This document shows positions 48,736 to 61,600 of a stretch of DNA of 64,000 nucleotides, piece after piece. This stretch comes from Spisula solida (lineage: Eukaryota; Mollusca; Bivalvia; Venerida; Mactridae): positions 2,930,001-2,994,000 of the forward strand of contig OX365954.1 in NCBI GenBank assembly GCA_947247005.1. Direction: 5' to 3'. The notes beneath the pieces were generated by a model, which was not told the origin of the DNA, did no database searches, and saw nothing but the letters and a program-made list of their open reading frames with translations. How positions within the stretch are numbered: the first letter of the stretch is position 1; each line of letters opens with the position of its first letter. The translations under genes and the position numbers were made by a program.

Positions 48736-49905
48736 TGACCGATTGCCGTTGACTACATGTATGCATTAGCTTTCAACGTAGATTATGTTGATTGTATTCA
48801 TATTAACAGTGTATTTTTAATTTTGAGATCTGATTTTTATTTCCAGAACCGTTGAATATTTTGAACATTGTTTCACCACCGTCGTACCATCATAGTGTCA
48901 CCAACGTTTCGTCGTACCATCGTTGTTGCACAATATACCGTCGCTGTTTCGCCATCGTTGTATCACCATCATACCATAGTTTTTTTTACCATGATACGAA
49001 CTTTGTTTCATCATCGTACTACCATCGTTGTTTCATCATCGTACTACCATCGTGTTTGACTATCTTATCGTCGTTGTTTGACCATCGTACCGTCGTTGTT
49101 ACGATCATTGTTTCACCATCGTACCATCGACTTCCAGTAGTCATGCGCAGTAAAACCCGCTTCTGTTTAATTGCAAGAAAGATGTAACATGACTCGGATG
49201 CGGGAGGTAAGTCCTTACTGTTGATTAAATAGAGAACCTTGGCATTGGACATTCCCTTAGTCATAACTGCATTAGGCTTCAATCTATAATATGAAAGAGT
49301 GAATTAAATGAGTGATAGTCGTTATATTATTCGAGAAAACCAGTTATAATTGCGCATGTACATAACAATATATCTAGGAAAGCATTCTGAGTTACTCAAT
49401 GCTGATGCGTCCGAGTCACCAAAGCACAAGTGAACGAGTCGCTAAAACAGCAGAGAGTGATTTGATATTGACGGCTTGACTGGAACTGTTTGATTGCAAA
49501 AATGAATTCGTCGATACTACAATAACTAGCGTTATTACTCGGACCTGGACTGAATCACTCAATGCTGAAGCGCCCGAATCACAAGCATGCGCACGTTGTT
49601 AAGCATTGCTAAACATCATCACTTGAAGTGGTCGAGTTGTTTCAAAGCAAAGAGTAAACTTGACACTGACTGCGTTGGTTGAACAATTTAACTTCTTCAT
49701 ATCACGGTGCAGCAAAGTGCACATCTTGTCTGTCAACTATTTATGGAATGATTGATTTTCGTTGGCCGGTATTCGAACCCGTATGCAAGCTAACTGCACT
49801 AACCACTAGTCCATGGTCATATGTTCTCAAACATCGTGTTGTGATTCAATGATGTTTAGCTTTTGCTATACATTTTGTATATAAACACTCTTTTTTATTT
49901 CACAG

Positions 49906-50133
49906 ATGTACTTTGGGTTGGTCTCCATAGGTATATGTTCCTGTTTAATTGCGAGAATACAACAATCGACGATAGAGAAGTATAATAACCAAGAATACAA
50001 AATCCCAGGACAGATAGTACAATATGAAGAACAGAACAATGAAGGACAGAGAACACTAATAACTGTCAGACTTCAGGGAAGTTCAAATATGTGTCAAGAC
50101 ATTTGGACTGACAAACACGGCGAACTTGTTTGA
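49906..50133 (+). CDS. Exon-like ORF in tandem unit 2, unknown function
   Basis: 75 codons, paralogous to 48502-48735. Relative to that copy it has a 3-nt longer middle (after NNQ) and a TGA that ends the frame two codons earlier. The acceptor-like site (TTTTTTATTTCACAG) is preserved. Family unknown. Confidence 0.3.
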   Translation: MYFGLVSIGICSCLIARIQQSTIEKYNNQEYKIPGQIVQYEEQNNEGQRTLITVRLQGSSNMCQDIWTDKHGELV

Positions 50134-50350
50134 ACCGGAATGAATGTAATAGTTTAAATCAAAGAGGAGTAGGACAATATATAAAAGACTACCTGATGAC
50201 CAATTGTCGATGACTACATGTATGTGTGAGCTTTCAAAGTTGATTATGTTGGTTGTGTTCATTTTAACTGTGTATTTTTAAGATCTGATGTTTGATTCCA
50301 GAAGCGTTGAACTATTTTAACATTGTTTCACCGTCGTACCATCGTAGTTA

Positions 50351-51404
50351 AAAGACGGATCGTTACGAGTGTCTTAGTAGTGTTTTTGCTTCACCATTCT
50401 TTTAATTTTAAAAATATGAGATTGGGAATTGGCCGAGGATGACCTACAATAAATGTCCATTGATCGTGATGCATTGAAATATTCATAGCACTTTTTTGAC
50501 ACGATTTTGAAAGGTTCCAGTTCTTGTGGCCTTTTAAGCACCAAGTATACTAAAAACAAAAACAAAGACCTATTAAGGTATTTTGTGACACGCAGTGAAA
50601 AATAAAAACACGCATCGTGATGACATCAGCTATATTTGGGGACCGCGATTTTGCAGGGCGTCGTGGTCTAAACACTCAAAGTGTCATTTTCCGAATTGAC
50701 CAATCAGAGCAGATACGGAATTCCCTCAAGCAGTTAGCCAGATTTGGAAGTTTACAGTACATACATGCTTGTTTTTAGCTGACAACTTACAGTGCACGTT
50801 GTTGAAGAAACAATCAGGTAGATTTATTTATTGTTAACTGATGTAAACTTTCACCTAAATCCTCACTTCACTACAGTACAATGTATCAAACGTGTTCTAA
50901 ATAATGAACTGGAAAAGTCGATATATTCTACTTTCAGTTTCAATGGCAACAGAACACAAGTGTTTACTCGGTGACTGACATGGCTACTTCTATGTTATTT
51001 TATCAAAATTAATTGTATAAAGTATGCTGATTACATTAGTGTAAACCCAATCATCAACAATAGAAAGTAATGATATATGGGTCTACAATAAACTGCAATA
51101 GTATGATCAATATTTAGGTCTTTTATCTGATATAATAATTTACAATTAATTGACTTCAAAGTTTAATTAGAACTCATCGTCATCTTCAAAAATGGCTAAC
51201 AGTCATAACTGACTATAATGGCCATGCCTGGGGGGTTTAAAAGAATAAAGCTTGCCAAATAAAAAATTATTTAGGCTATTTGATAGATGCATGAAGGCCG
51301 TAACACTGGTCCATTAAATAATGTATGTGTAGTCATGTCCAGTGTATGACATATAAAATATAATACATGGCGTCACCATGCCTGTGAATATCTGTACAGT
51401 AAAA
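50351..51404. other. Possible HDAC upstream region, nothing defined
   Basis: Intergenic DNA upstream of the HDAC start. A non-coding first exon or promoter could lie here, but I see no diagnostic signal. Confidence 0.3.
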
Positions 51405-51510
51405 CTTGTATTGATAAGTCCACCCTCCAAGGGGCACAAGCCTGTATTAATAAGACCACCCTTCGTGGGCACAAACCGCTATTAATAAGACCACCCTCAA
51501 GGGGTACAAA
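51405..51510 (+). repeat. ~37-bp minisatellite, outlying copies
   Basis: Three diverged copies of the AAGACCACCCTC..GGGGCACAA unit that forms the main array 570 bp further right. Confidence 0.75.
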
Positions 51511-52074
51511 AAAAGCACTGAAAACACGGCATCCCGTCCTGAAAGTCTGCCGCCTCAGTCAGTCAAACTAAAACAGAACGAGAGCCATGTGGCGAGAAAA
51601 CAACAACCGGACACCACACACCACAAGGACAATCTACAACATATATATAGTGTACATGCAATTTTGAAAGATACGAAGCAGCCTTGTGCTGGACAACGAA
51701 ATTGCAGAATGGCACATACAAAATGAACAAAGTTCAACAAAAAGGCACAATGGCGAAATATTTTTGTATTTTTACTATAAAGTGGACAATACATACATAC
51801 AGTAGAGGAAGGTTGACCAAAGGGCTTACGCCTTGGTACGGACAGCGACAAATGTCACTGGGGGCTTAAACGTTTTACAGTGCACCAAACCTCACACTTA
51901 CCCAATAGACAACCTTATAGCACATTACAGTGTAAATAAAAGTTTCCCGCCATGAAATGCCCTCTAACAAAAAGGCCACAGTGACAGGTAATAAAAGAAT
52001 GTAAAACATGAAACATTATATAAATAACGTCCATTAAGTAGCACAGAAAGTACTCAATAACCTATCAGAAGTCA

Positions 52075-52530
52075 AACCTCTATTAATTTGACCATCCTCA
52101 GGGTACATACCTCTATTAATAAGACCATCCTCAGGGTACATACCTCTATTAATAAGACCACCCTCCTGGGGCACATACCTCTATTAATAAACCACCCTCC
52201 TGGGGCACAAACCTCTATTAATAAGACCACCCTCCTGGGGCACATACCTCTATTAATAAGACCATCCTCAGGGTACATACCTCTATTAATAAGACCACCC
52301 TCCTGGGGCACAAACCTCTATTAATAAGACCACACTCCTGGGGCACAAACCTCTATTAATAAGACCACCCTCCTGGGGCACAAACCTCTATTAATAAGAC
52401 CACCCTCCTGGGGCACAAACCTCTATTAATAAGACCACCCTCCTGGGGCACAAACCTCTATTAATAAGACCACCCTCCTGGGGCACAAACCTCTTTTAAT
52501 AAAACCACCCTCCAGGGGACCAATCCTCCG
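52075..52530 (+). repeat. ~37-bp minisatellite, main array
   Basis: About 12 copies of a unit reading CCTCTATTAATAAGACCACC then CTCCTGGGGCACAAA. Early copies carry ATCCTCAGGGTACATA instead, giving two alternating variants. It ends about 160 bp before the HDAC start codon. The 78-79-codon ORFs on both strands just follow the repeat. Confidence 0.9.
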
Positions 52531-52689
52531 AAAACTGCATGACCTTATTACATTTGTATTGAATTTGAGGTTCAATGAGGAGTAAAATTAAATGACAAAA
52601 CAAATTTAACTGTACAGTTTGATTTTGAGGTTTTATATCATTTTTATTTCAGTGGCAGAACAAATTGAAGCTGCTGATTGAAAGTAGAC

Positions 52690-55600
52690 ATGTCTGATAA
52701 CAAGGTTTGTTCTTCTCTTGTTGCTCATTTCAGTTGTAAATTTGTAATACAATGTATCTTGATTTGACTTAATTGAATGAATCCTTGAATGCATAAATCT
52801 GCATAAATCTGAATGCAGTGTGGAGGGTTAAGGGCCTGTACGACTAGACACTGCTAAACCGGATATGGGTATAATGGTTTTAATTTAATGTTTATTTTCA
52901 TTGTTTTGTGATATTGACAAGCCATTACCCATTTTCAACATGTATGTGTAGCAGTTACATGTATATGTAGCAGTTACATGTGTGTGTAGCAGTTACATGT
53001 GTGTGTAGCAGTTATGTGTGTGTGTAGCAGTTACGTGTGTGTAGCAGTTACGTGTGTGTAGCAGTTATGTGGGTGTGTAGCAGTTACATGTGTGTGTAGC
53101 AAATATGTGTATATGTAGCAGTTATGTGTGTGTGTAGCAGTTACATGTGTGTGTAGCAATTACATGTATGTGTAGCAGTTACATGTATGTGTAGCAGTTT
53201 CATGTATGTGTAGCAGTTACATGTATGTGTAGCAGGTACATGTGTGTGTATCAGTTACATGTGTGTGTAGCAGTTACGTGTGTGTGTAGCAGTTACGCGT
53301 AAGTGTAGCAGTTATATGAGTGTGTAGCAGTTACGTGTATGTGTAGCAGTTACGTGTATGTGTAGCAGTTACGTGTGTGTGTGTGTAGCAGTTACATGTG
53401 TGTGTGTAGCAGTTACATGTGTGTGTAGCAGTTATGTGTAAGTGTAGACGTTACATGTATATGTAGCAGTTGCATGTGTGTGTAGCAGTTATGTGTATGT
53501 GTAGCAGTTACATGTATGTGTAGCAGTTATGTGTAACTGTGTTGTTTCATTATTTTATGCCCCTGTATCGATAGATCAGGAGGCATAATAGTGATTCATC
53601 TGTCCGTCTGTTTGTCTGTCCGTCCTGGTTATCCAAAATTGACCGTTTCTTCTAGCATATTTTGGCTTGCTACAAAGCTTCTATACTTGCATGGATGTTG
53701 TTTATGAACACTCTTCACACACCCGTATCATCTGACCCCATTTTGACCTTCACCTTGACCTAATTTTGGACTGAGACTTATTGAAGGGCCAAATTCTTGG
53801 TTAACCCAATTTGACCATTTCTTCTTGCATTAATATGGCTTGCTACAAAGCTTTCATACTTGCATGGATGTTGTATATGAACACTCTCCACAAACCTGTA
53901 TCCCCTGACCTCATTTCGACCTTCACCTTGACCTAATTTTGGACTAAGACTTATTGAAGGGCCAAATTCTTGGTTAACCCAATTTGACCATTTCTTCTTG
54001 CATTAATATGTCTTGCTACAAAGCTTTCATACTTGCATGGATGTTGTATATGAACACTCTCCACACACCTGTTTCCCCTGACCTCATTTCGACCTTCACC
54101 TTGACCTAATTTTGGACTTAGACATATTGAAAGGCCAAATTCTTGGTTAACCTAAATCGACCATTTTGTCTTACATTGTCGCCTTCAAACTTGGCATACT
54201 TGTTTACCATCATAAGCCCCTTATCAAAGCCATGTAACACCATCCAACATTTTAACAGAATTATGGCCCCTGATTGACTTTTATGGACAAGGCTTCCATG
54301 GGGGCATAAGCGTTTATTGAACGCAGTTTTGTTTGTGTCTATGATACAGCGTAATGGGGCTAGACCAAAGTCTAGTAGTAAACCAAGCCTGGCTGAAGTG
54401 AAGAGAAGAGGTAGACTGGAGAAGAAGGATGAAAAAGAATCTGTGCAAGCTGACCCTGTACCTGAAACAAAGGAAGAACAGAACAGCGATACAGATGAGG
54501 AGGAGTATAACATGATGATAGCTGGTCTATCAGAAGTGGTAAGTTAGCAAGCCAGTTAGTTCATACTTGTCATTCCAGTACCCTCTGGCTAGCTACCATC
54601 AGTCTGTTGAGAACATAACTTTGTGGTGTAAAACAAAGCACATGCAAGAAGGTTTCATTCCCCTTTGAGATAGGTTAACATGGCATAAATATGATTGTCA
54701 TGAAACAACTTAATTTAATTAGTTGTTCAAATGAAATCAGTTATATAATTAGGTGCAAGTATTCTTGTTTAAACATTTTCATAATTTATTGATATAATTC
54801 ATACCAGTGCATAGTGCAGAGCATTTCAGGTCCTCCCTCTACAGATCTCAAGGGCACAAAATAAACTACCAAGTTTGAGGAGTAGCACTAAGCATTATTG
54901 ATTGTGTTTCCTGTATCACATGCCAATATTGCATGTTTATCTTGATTTTTTATGAATATTATAAATGTACATTTAATTCTTCATTTTATAACATACTAGT
55001 AGATCAATTTATGATGAACATGAACACATGTGTGTGTATTTCAGGCTTTGTTGATGAAGAAACCAGAACCTGTAAATGGGTAGGTTGATTAATTAAAATA
55101 AATTACATATTATTTCAAATCCTACTTGTCAACATATGACGATTATACTCAGTCACATTGTTCTGACACAGGGCGAGCAAGCAGTTACCTGGAGCTAACC
55201 ATGCTGAGCGTTATGCCAGGCAGATATATCAGTACCATTTTAACGGCTTTGGTAAATTGCAACCTGAGATCAAACCAGAGAGCTCTCACACTTGAAGTGA
55301 ACGTTCTACCACTAAGCTATTAAGAAAGATAGGTTGATCAAGTACAAAATTGTTTTTGGGATATACCAAAACCCCTGTGGTTTATTTAACTCATTTTGCA
55401 AAGGAACCTTCTTACATCTTATTGCTTGTTATTTACTCTATATTGGACCTAACTTAATAAAATAGACCAAATTTCAAGTGTTCTAAATCTGGTCTGAATC
55501 TGCACTGATTTTACTGTAGCCATAGAAGTTGTACATGAAATAATGCTGTTGTACTACTATGAATTATAATAGCAACATAATGCTAGTTGGTAAGAAAAGA

Positions 55601-58600
55601 TGTTAGATATTTTTATGTTTTGACACATTCCAGCACTGGCTTTACATATGATGAGAGATTTGCTTTGCACAGAAATGACTGGGAGCCAAGATTTCCTGAG
55701 AAACCAGCCCGTGTAACCAAGCCATACAAACGATGCTGTGACCTTAAACTTGTTGAAAGGTGTACTAGAATTGAAGTAAGGACTGCACTCTTCAGAAAAT
55801 ATTATCAAAAAATTATGGTTTCTAGCTATCACAGGGAAAATTTGGGTTTTAAATCTTTCTAACTTTCCTTTTATCCATCTGTCTTAAATCTGTCATATAC
55901 ATTAAAAAGTGTGTTAAACCTGTACTCTATTCATATTTCTACAAAGTGTTAACATCAAGCCAAGTTGTACATTGTTGTCTAATGCATAAATTTCAGCTTC
56001 TTCAGTTAAATTATTGTTATCAAATCAAGCATGGCCCTTCATATGTTTCAAGTTAAATATCAGACAGAATGTGTAGATATTGAAACTGCACTCAAATCTT
56101 CAATCTACTGTAAAATCATATGTAATTTCAATGGGACAAAATGTGTGGTTTTGGTGAAAAAGACCTTTTCGTGGAGAAATAATTTCAAGGATTTTGGATT
56201 TCACGAAAAATGACAAGGTCAAAATAACTTTATTCCAACCAGTACTAACTCAGTCTTCTAAAAGGGACCAGCAACTTCTCCACTTGTGGAGGAAAGGAGG
56301 AAAATCGAAATTGTTGTGGAATTTTTATTGAAGGTATGACCTACTCCGGGCGATGTGGACCTGCGTTCATCAGTGCGTTGGATTTGTAACCTGTGTGTGC
56401 AGCTAAACCAGAAAAAAATAAAGTATACTAACAGTGCTTTCAAAACTGATAAGTTTGATAATGTAGTTATGGTGTGTGATACTGATAAGTTTGATAATGT
56501 AGTTATGGTGTGTGATACTGATAAGTTTGATAATGTAGTTATGGTGTTTGATACTGAGTTAATGGAAGGTTTGTTCTGTCCTTGTTTCAGGCAACCTTCT
56601 GTACAGAAGATCAGATTTTATCTCAACATTCACAAGAACTCCTTGATGTTTTACAATCTGTAAGCAATATGGAACAATCTGGGAGAATGGAACTCTCTAA
56701 GAAATATGACTCTATTTACCTCCATGAAGATACTCTTCAGACAGCCATGTTGTGTGCAGGTAGTTCAATTGAGATGATGGAACAGGTTCTTAAGAAAAAT
56801 GTATGTACTTCAGACCAAAAATAAAATATTGTTTGTTTCCCCTTCCCTACCTACCCAAGCAAAAAGTCTCCTACCCAAAATGTGTTTGACCCTCACAACA
56901 ACAGAACTAGTAAAGTCTATTGGCAAAAGTTCTTGTCAAAACAAATTTTTTTAAAAATATTAAAAGTAAAACAAATTTATTTACCTACCTACCTACCTAC
57001 CCAACCCTGGGGCGAGGGTCGAGAAGGGGAAATGAACAATACTTTATGCTAGGCCTCACCTAAGGAATACTTTTCCTTCTGTTTATCGCTGTTTTTATGC
57101 CCCCGTATCGATAGATCTGGAGGCATATAGTGATTCACCTGTCCGTCCGTTCGTCCGTCCGTTCGTCCGTCCGTCCTGGTTAACCCAAATTGACCGTTTC
57201 TTCTAGCATCATTATGGCTTGCTACAAAGCTTCCAAACTTGCATGGATGTTGTATATGAACACTCTCCACACACCTGTATCACCTGACCCCATTTTGACC
57301 TTCACCTTGACCTAATTTTGGACTTAGACTTACTTATGGACAAGGCTTCCACAGGGGGCATAAGCGTTTATTGAACGCAGTCTAGTTCAACCATTTTTAG
57401 GCATTTAGCAGAACTTGATCACCAGCTCTTTCATTAACAAACGACTACTTGAGTGAATATTAGGAAGAATATAACCTCTCCAATCCAAGACTGTCCATGT
57501 GGCAATTAATCAAGCTCTACCAAATGTGTGCTAGAATGGCTCTAAAAAAAGATGGCTGTGTAGATATAAGTCTACCATTGGTCATTTATTGCATATAAAT
57601 TAAGATCTGATTTAACTTGTTTTAAATTAGGCTCTGGTTTAATTTATCACTTCTATTCAACTTGTATAATGCATATTTTGTTTGAAGTTGTAACCAGACA
57701 GAATATTTTTGTAAAACATGGCGTATTTATACATGATATAAAAATATAACTGCTAATATTTTCCATGTCTTGTTTTAGGTAAGAAATGGATTTGTTCTGG
57801 CAAGGTTTGTAACTCTTTAATGGAATTAATAAAACTGCAGATTGTTTATGACTTAAGTTACTTCAGTGTTTAGTACTTTCATAGTAGGGTTCATAGGTTC
57901 CAATCCCGTATGTGAGACAATTGTCAGCTAGGAATGATAAAATATGGTTTAAGATTTAAGTTCCTTTTCATTATGTATCAATTTTACCATTCTTACTTTA
58001 TTTACCACTGTTATACTATAACTAACCTCACTTGAGAGCCTTTAGTAAGAAAAACATTAATTATGTTTTGTACACTGGTAACTGTATCGTTGATGAACAT
58101 TAAAAAAATGTTTTTATTTTTTTCTATAAAATTTATGTTTTCTTATAAAAAAATCAATGATACTATTACCGTGTTTTTGTATAGCATAATTTAAAATATG
58201 GATTTCATGTTTGATTGTTGTATATCCAGACCTCCTGGGCACCATGCAATGCATGATGAATTCTGTGGGTTTTCTTTCTTCAACAATGTTGCAATAGCAG
58301 CCAAACATGCTGTGGACACTCTTGGACTTAACAGGTACCAATATATGATGTGTTATATGTGAAAAATTACTTTATATTTCAATGTAGATAAGTTAATTTA
58401 AATAAGACAACCTGGCCTTCATGCATTGTTCTATGATCCATGGTATAGTTAAAAGAAAGTGTTGAATAGCATAGGTACTTGCGTACCCTATACTAGTATA
58501 AAGAGAAGGTAGTGCAATAGCCATGTTTTACCACAACGGATATGACGTCACATTAACTGGCATCAGTGTTTGCTGTGACAACTGTAGAAGCTGGGTACTA

Positions 58601-61600
58601 GCTATCGGAACATCATAATGATTTCTGTTGTGGCTAAACATGGCTCTTTTAATTTGGTACTTCAATGTGTAAGGACTTGTAAATACTGAAACCATGTGCC
58701 TATGTTGTATAGTAAATCAGTTTTGTTATATGTTTTGATTAACATTACATTATGGCCCATTAAGTTTCATGCTTTAATCTTGTGTTAAATAATCTTGTTC
58801 TAATATATCTTCCATTCAGTATGAGTTGTATTCACCACGTATTAACCAAATCACTGTATGACTTATTGCAATACTATACAATTCAACTTGTATGACGTAT
58901 TGTGATTGAAACATCCGGTGATTTCCTATCACAGTGCAAGACTATACAATTCAAAGTGTACTCCTTATTGCGATAACGAGAAGTTAACTCGTTTATACAC
59001 TGTGGTATTAGGTGCTGAGCCACAAATAGTATGTCTTATCATATTGCAGCATAGTAAGTATGTATAAGTATGATGTAAGGTTTATATATTACAGAGTGTT
59101 GATAGTGGATTGGGATGTCCATCATGGTCAGGCTACACAACAGATGTTCTATAATGATCCAAGGTACGGTCATATGTGTATACATGCATATCAGCACTTT
59201 GATTTGTGTCCGTCCTCAATTTGTCTTAAATAGAATGAATTTAACTTTTGACTGAGTTTCAGTCCTATAATGTTCATGAATAAACCGTATGGGATTTAGC
59301 CAACATTCTCTCATTCTTGAGGTTGACACTCAACACCACCGGGTCCAAAGTGCTACATATATTTCGGTAAGGCCAGATTTTTTAAATTTTTGTTACTCAC
59401 ACTTTGGTAAAACAAGAAATCTGCATGAGGAGGGAAAAGAATTTTAAAAAATCCAAAATATAGCTACTGCACTGTTGGCGGGATGGACTATAAGTTATAA
59501 AGCAATCAACAACAGTGTACAATTTCAAGAAAATGACAAAAAATTGGGCAGGAGGGTCTGAGTAATGAAAACTCTGGCCTAACTGTATATCTCATGTACC
59601 TTTAACTGAGACAAAAATCCGTATGAGTGTATATGTTATTTGGACTACATTTTAGACATGTTTGATATTTTCAGAGTGTTATATTTGTCTGTACATCGTT
59701 ATGAGTATGGAGAGTATTGGCCAAGTTTGAGAGAATCAGACTATGATTATATCGGAGAGGGAGATGGACTGGGTTACAATATAAATGTTCCAGTAAACAA
59801 GGTAATACTATCCTTAGTGTGAATCAGTCTACAATACTAGTATATATCAATATGTTATATACCGTACTGTAAAATCCTGAATATCAGCTGTTGTCGGACT
59901 TGGTCAAAAGCACTACACTGGAAGTGGAAGCACAGCGCAGCGCAGCACAGCACACAGCGCACAGAACAGCGCAGCACACAGCGCACAGCACATGAATCAA
60001 TCTTCAAACATGTGACACTTTAATTTTCCTGTTTTGTTGATAGATACAGTAACTATAATTGTGATTAAATGCACTAGAAGTGGTTTTCTGAAAACCTTTT
60101 AAATAAAATTTATTTAGGGAAAAAATGGACTTTGAAAGTCATCCAGTTGACCATATTAATTTTTAGCGAAACATCAAATTTTTGTAAACCATATCATTTT
60201 TAGTAACATAACTATCAAGGTTCAGTGAACCATATCAGTGAAGTGTGTCTTTTAAATGACATACATATATTGTTCCTTAATTTTGGTGTATCTTTTTCAG
60301 ACTGGAATGTGTGACAATGATTATATGGCTGTGTTACAACAAGTACTCATGCCTGTAGCTTATGAGGTGATGTAGATTATCATACATTATTATATACCTT
60401 GGAAAACTTGACAGGATCTAGTTAAAGCCTCAAGGTCCCACTGCGATGTACTCCCTATTAAATTAATGTGCTATCAGGAAATCTGGAACAGGTTCCTCAT
60501 GGTCAAGGGGAAGCTTTGGGGAAGTCATAAGACAGTTTGTGATATTGGAAGGAATTTTGATGAATCGTGTGGTATTGGAAGAAATCGGGAGAACATTGCT
60601 GATGTGAAATCCTACTGTGGGACCTAGGCTTAACACATAGACATGTCTATCTACTGCTTTATTTCTTTGTAGACAGACAAGCTTCGCATTCCTTCCTATA
60701 TAAATTCAACTATGATTGTATGGTTAAACCAGCCTGTCAAAAGTAAATCAACTGTTGCTCCTGGAATCAGATGCTGTTTAATATATGAAGACATCTGGAA
60801 AAATTAAAAAAATATGTCAGACTCTGAATAATAAAGGCTGAAAACCTGTCCACTCAAAAACAATGCATTGGTCAAACCAAAATGGAGTTTGACAAAATAT
60901 AAAATGGTGCCGGTGATTCAAACTGATTTCAGTAGGAAATTTGTCAATATAACTCAGATTTTGCTATACATGTCCATTAGACAGGCATGTTTCCAGATGT
61001 CTAATACATGTGTATCATGTATTTGATATAAAAAATGGCTGATTTTGGAATAATTGTACTGGTTGTTTAAGACAGGTGGTTGCTTAATTTAGATGACTGC
61101 TAATATTTATTAAAATCCTCGTTCACATTACAATTTGATTATAAGGTATGACATTGCATGTACATATATGATATTTTATTTTGAAGTAGAAGTGCAGTTT
61201 AATAGTTGTGGCCTTTATTTCAGTAATAAAGACGTTAACTTTCCAGGCAATTCTAATAATCTCAGGAAATTCTAAATTATCACATTCATTAGTTCAATTT
61301 CTCAAGAGATTTTCTAGCAAAAAATAGTTTATTGGGTGGTAGGGTTCAGGGTGTTAATTGTTTAATGGTTGGGTGTGACAAAGTATTAAGAGTTTTGTTC
61401 ACTTCGAAAAAAAAGATTTCTCATCCGATGATCTACCCATTAAATTTTTGCTGGGAAGCCCTTAGGTTTTTCTTTTAATATTAAGATTAATTGGTTGAAC
61501 AGTAAGGCAAGGATCCCTCTTCAGTAAATGCCTTAGTAGCATTGAAGAGTACTACATTGAAGTTGAAGAAAAGAAATTATGATTGGCAGATTGTTTATCA

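Larger units (their letters stand above)
46950..50350 (+). repeat. 1.4-kb tandem duplication array
   Basis: Two full units (about 47272-48690 and 48691-50095), a partial unit on the right (to 50350) and an internally deleted one on the left (46970-47272). The offset is 1404 bp, e.g. 48502 versus 49906. Each unit contains a degenerate CCATCGTACCATCGTTGTTTCA tract (47500-47730; 48870-49130), a tRNA-like SINE head on the - strand, and one conserved short ORF after an acceptor-like site. Units differ by scattered substitutions and small indels. Confidence 0.85.

Noticed and set aside
47467..49187. ORFs rich in Ser, His and Tyr (93-111 codons)
   Set aside because: They translate the CCATCGTACCATCGTTGTTTCA tract in several overlapping frames. 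The two tandem units do not keep one frame consistently.
52072..52324. 78-79-codon repetitive ORFs on both strands
   Set aside because: They translate the 37-bp minisatellite. Open frames on both strands of a short tandem array are expected by chance.
54118..54513. 131-codon - strand ORF
   Set aside because: Antisense shadow of HDAC exon 54350-54538 continuing into a repeat element.
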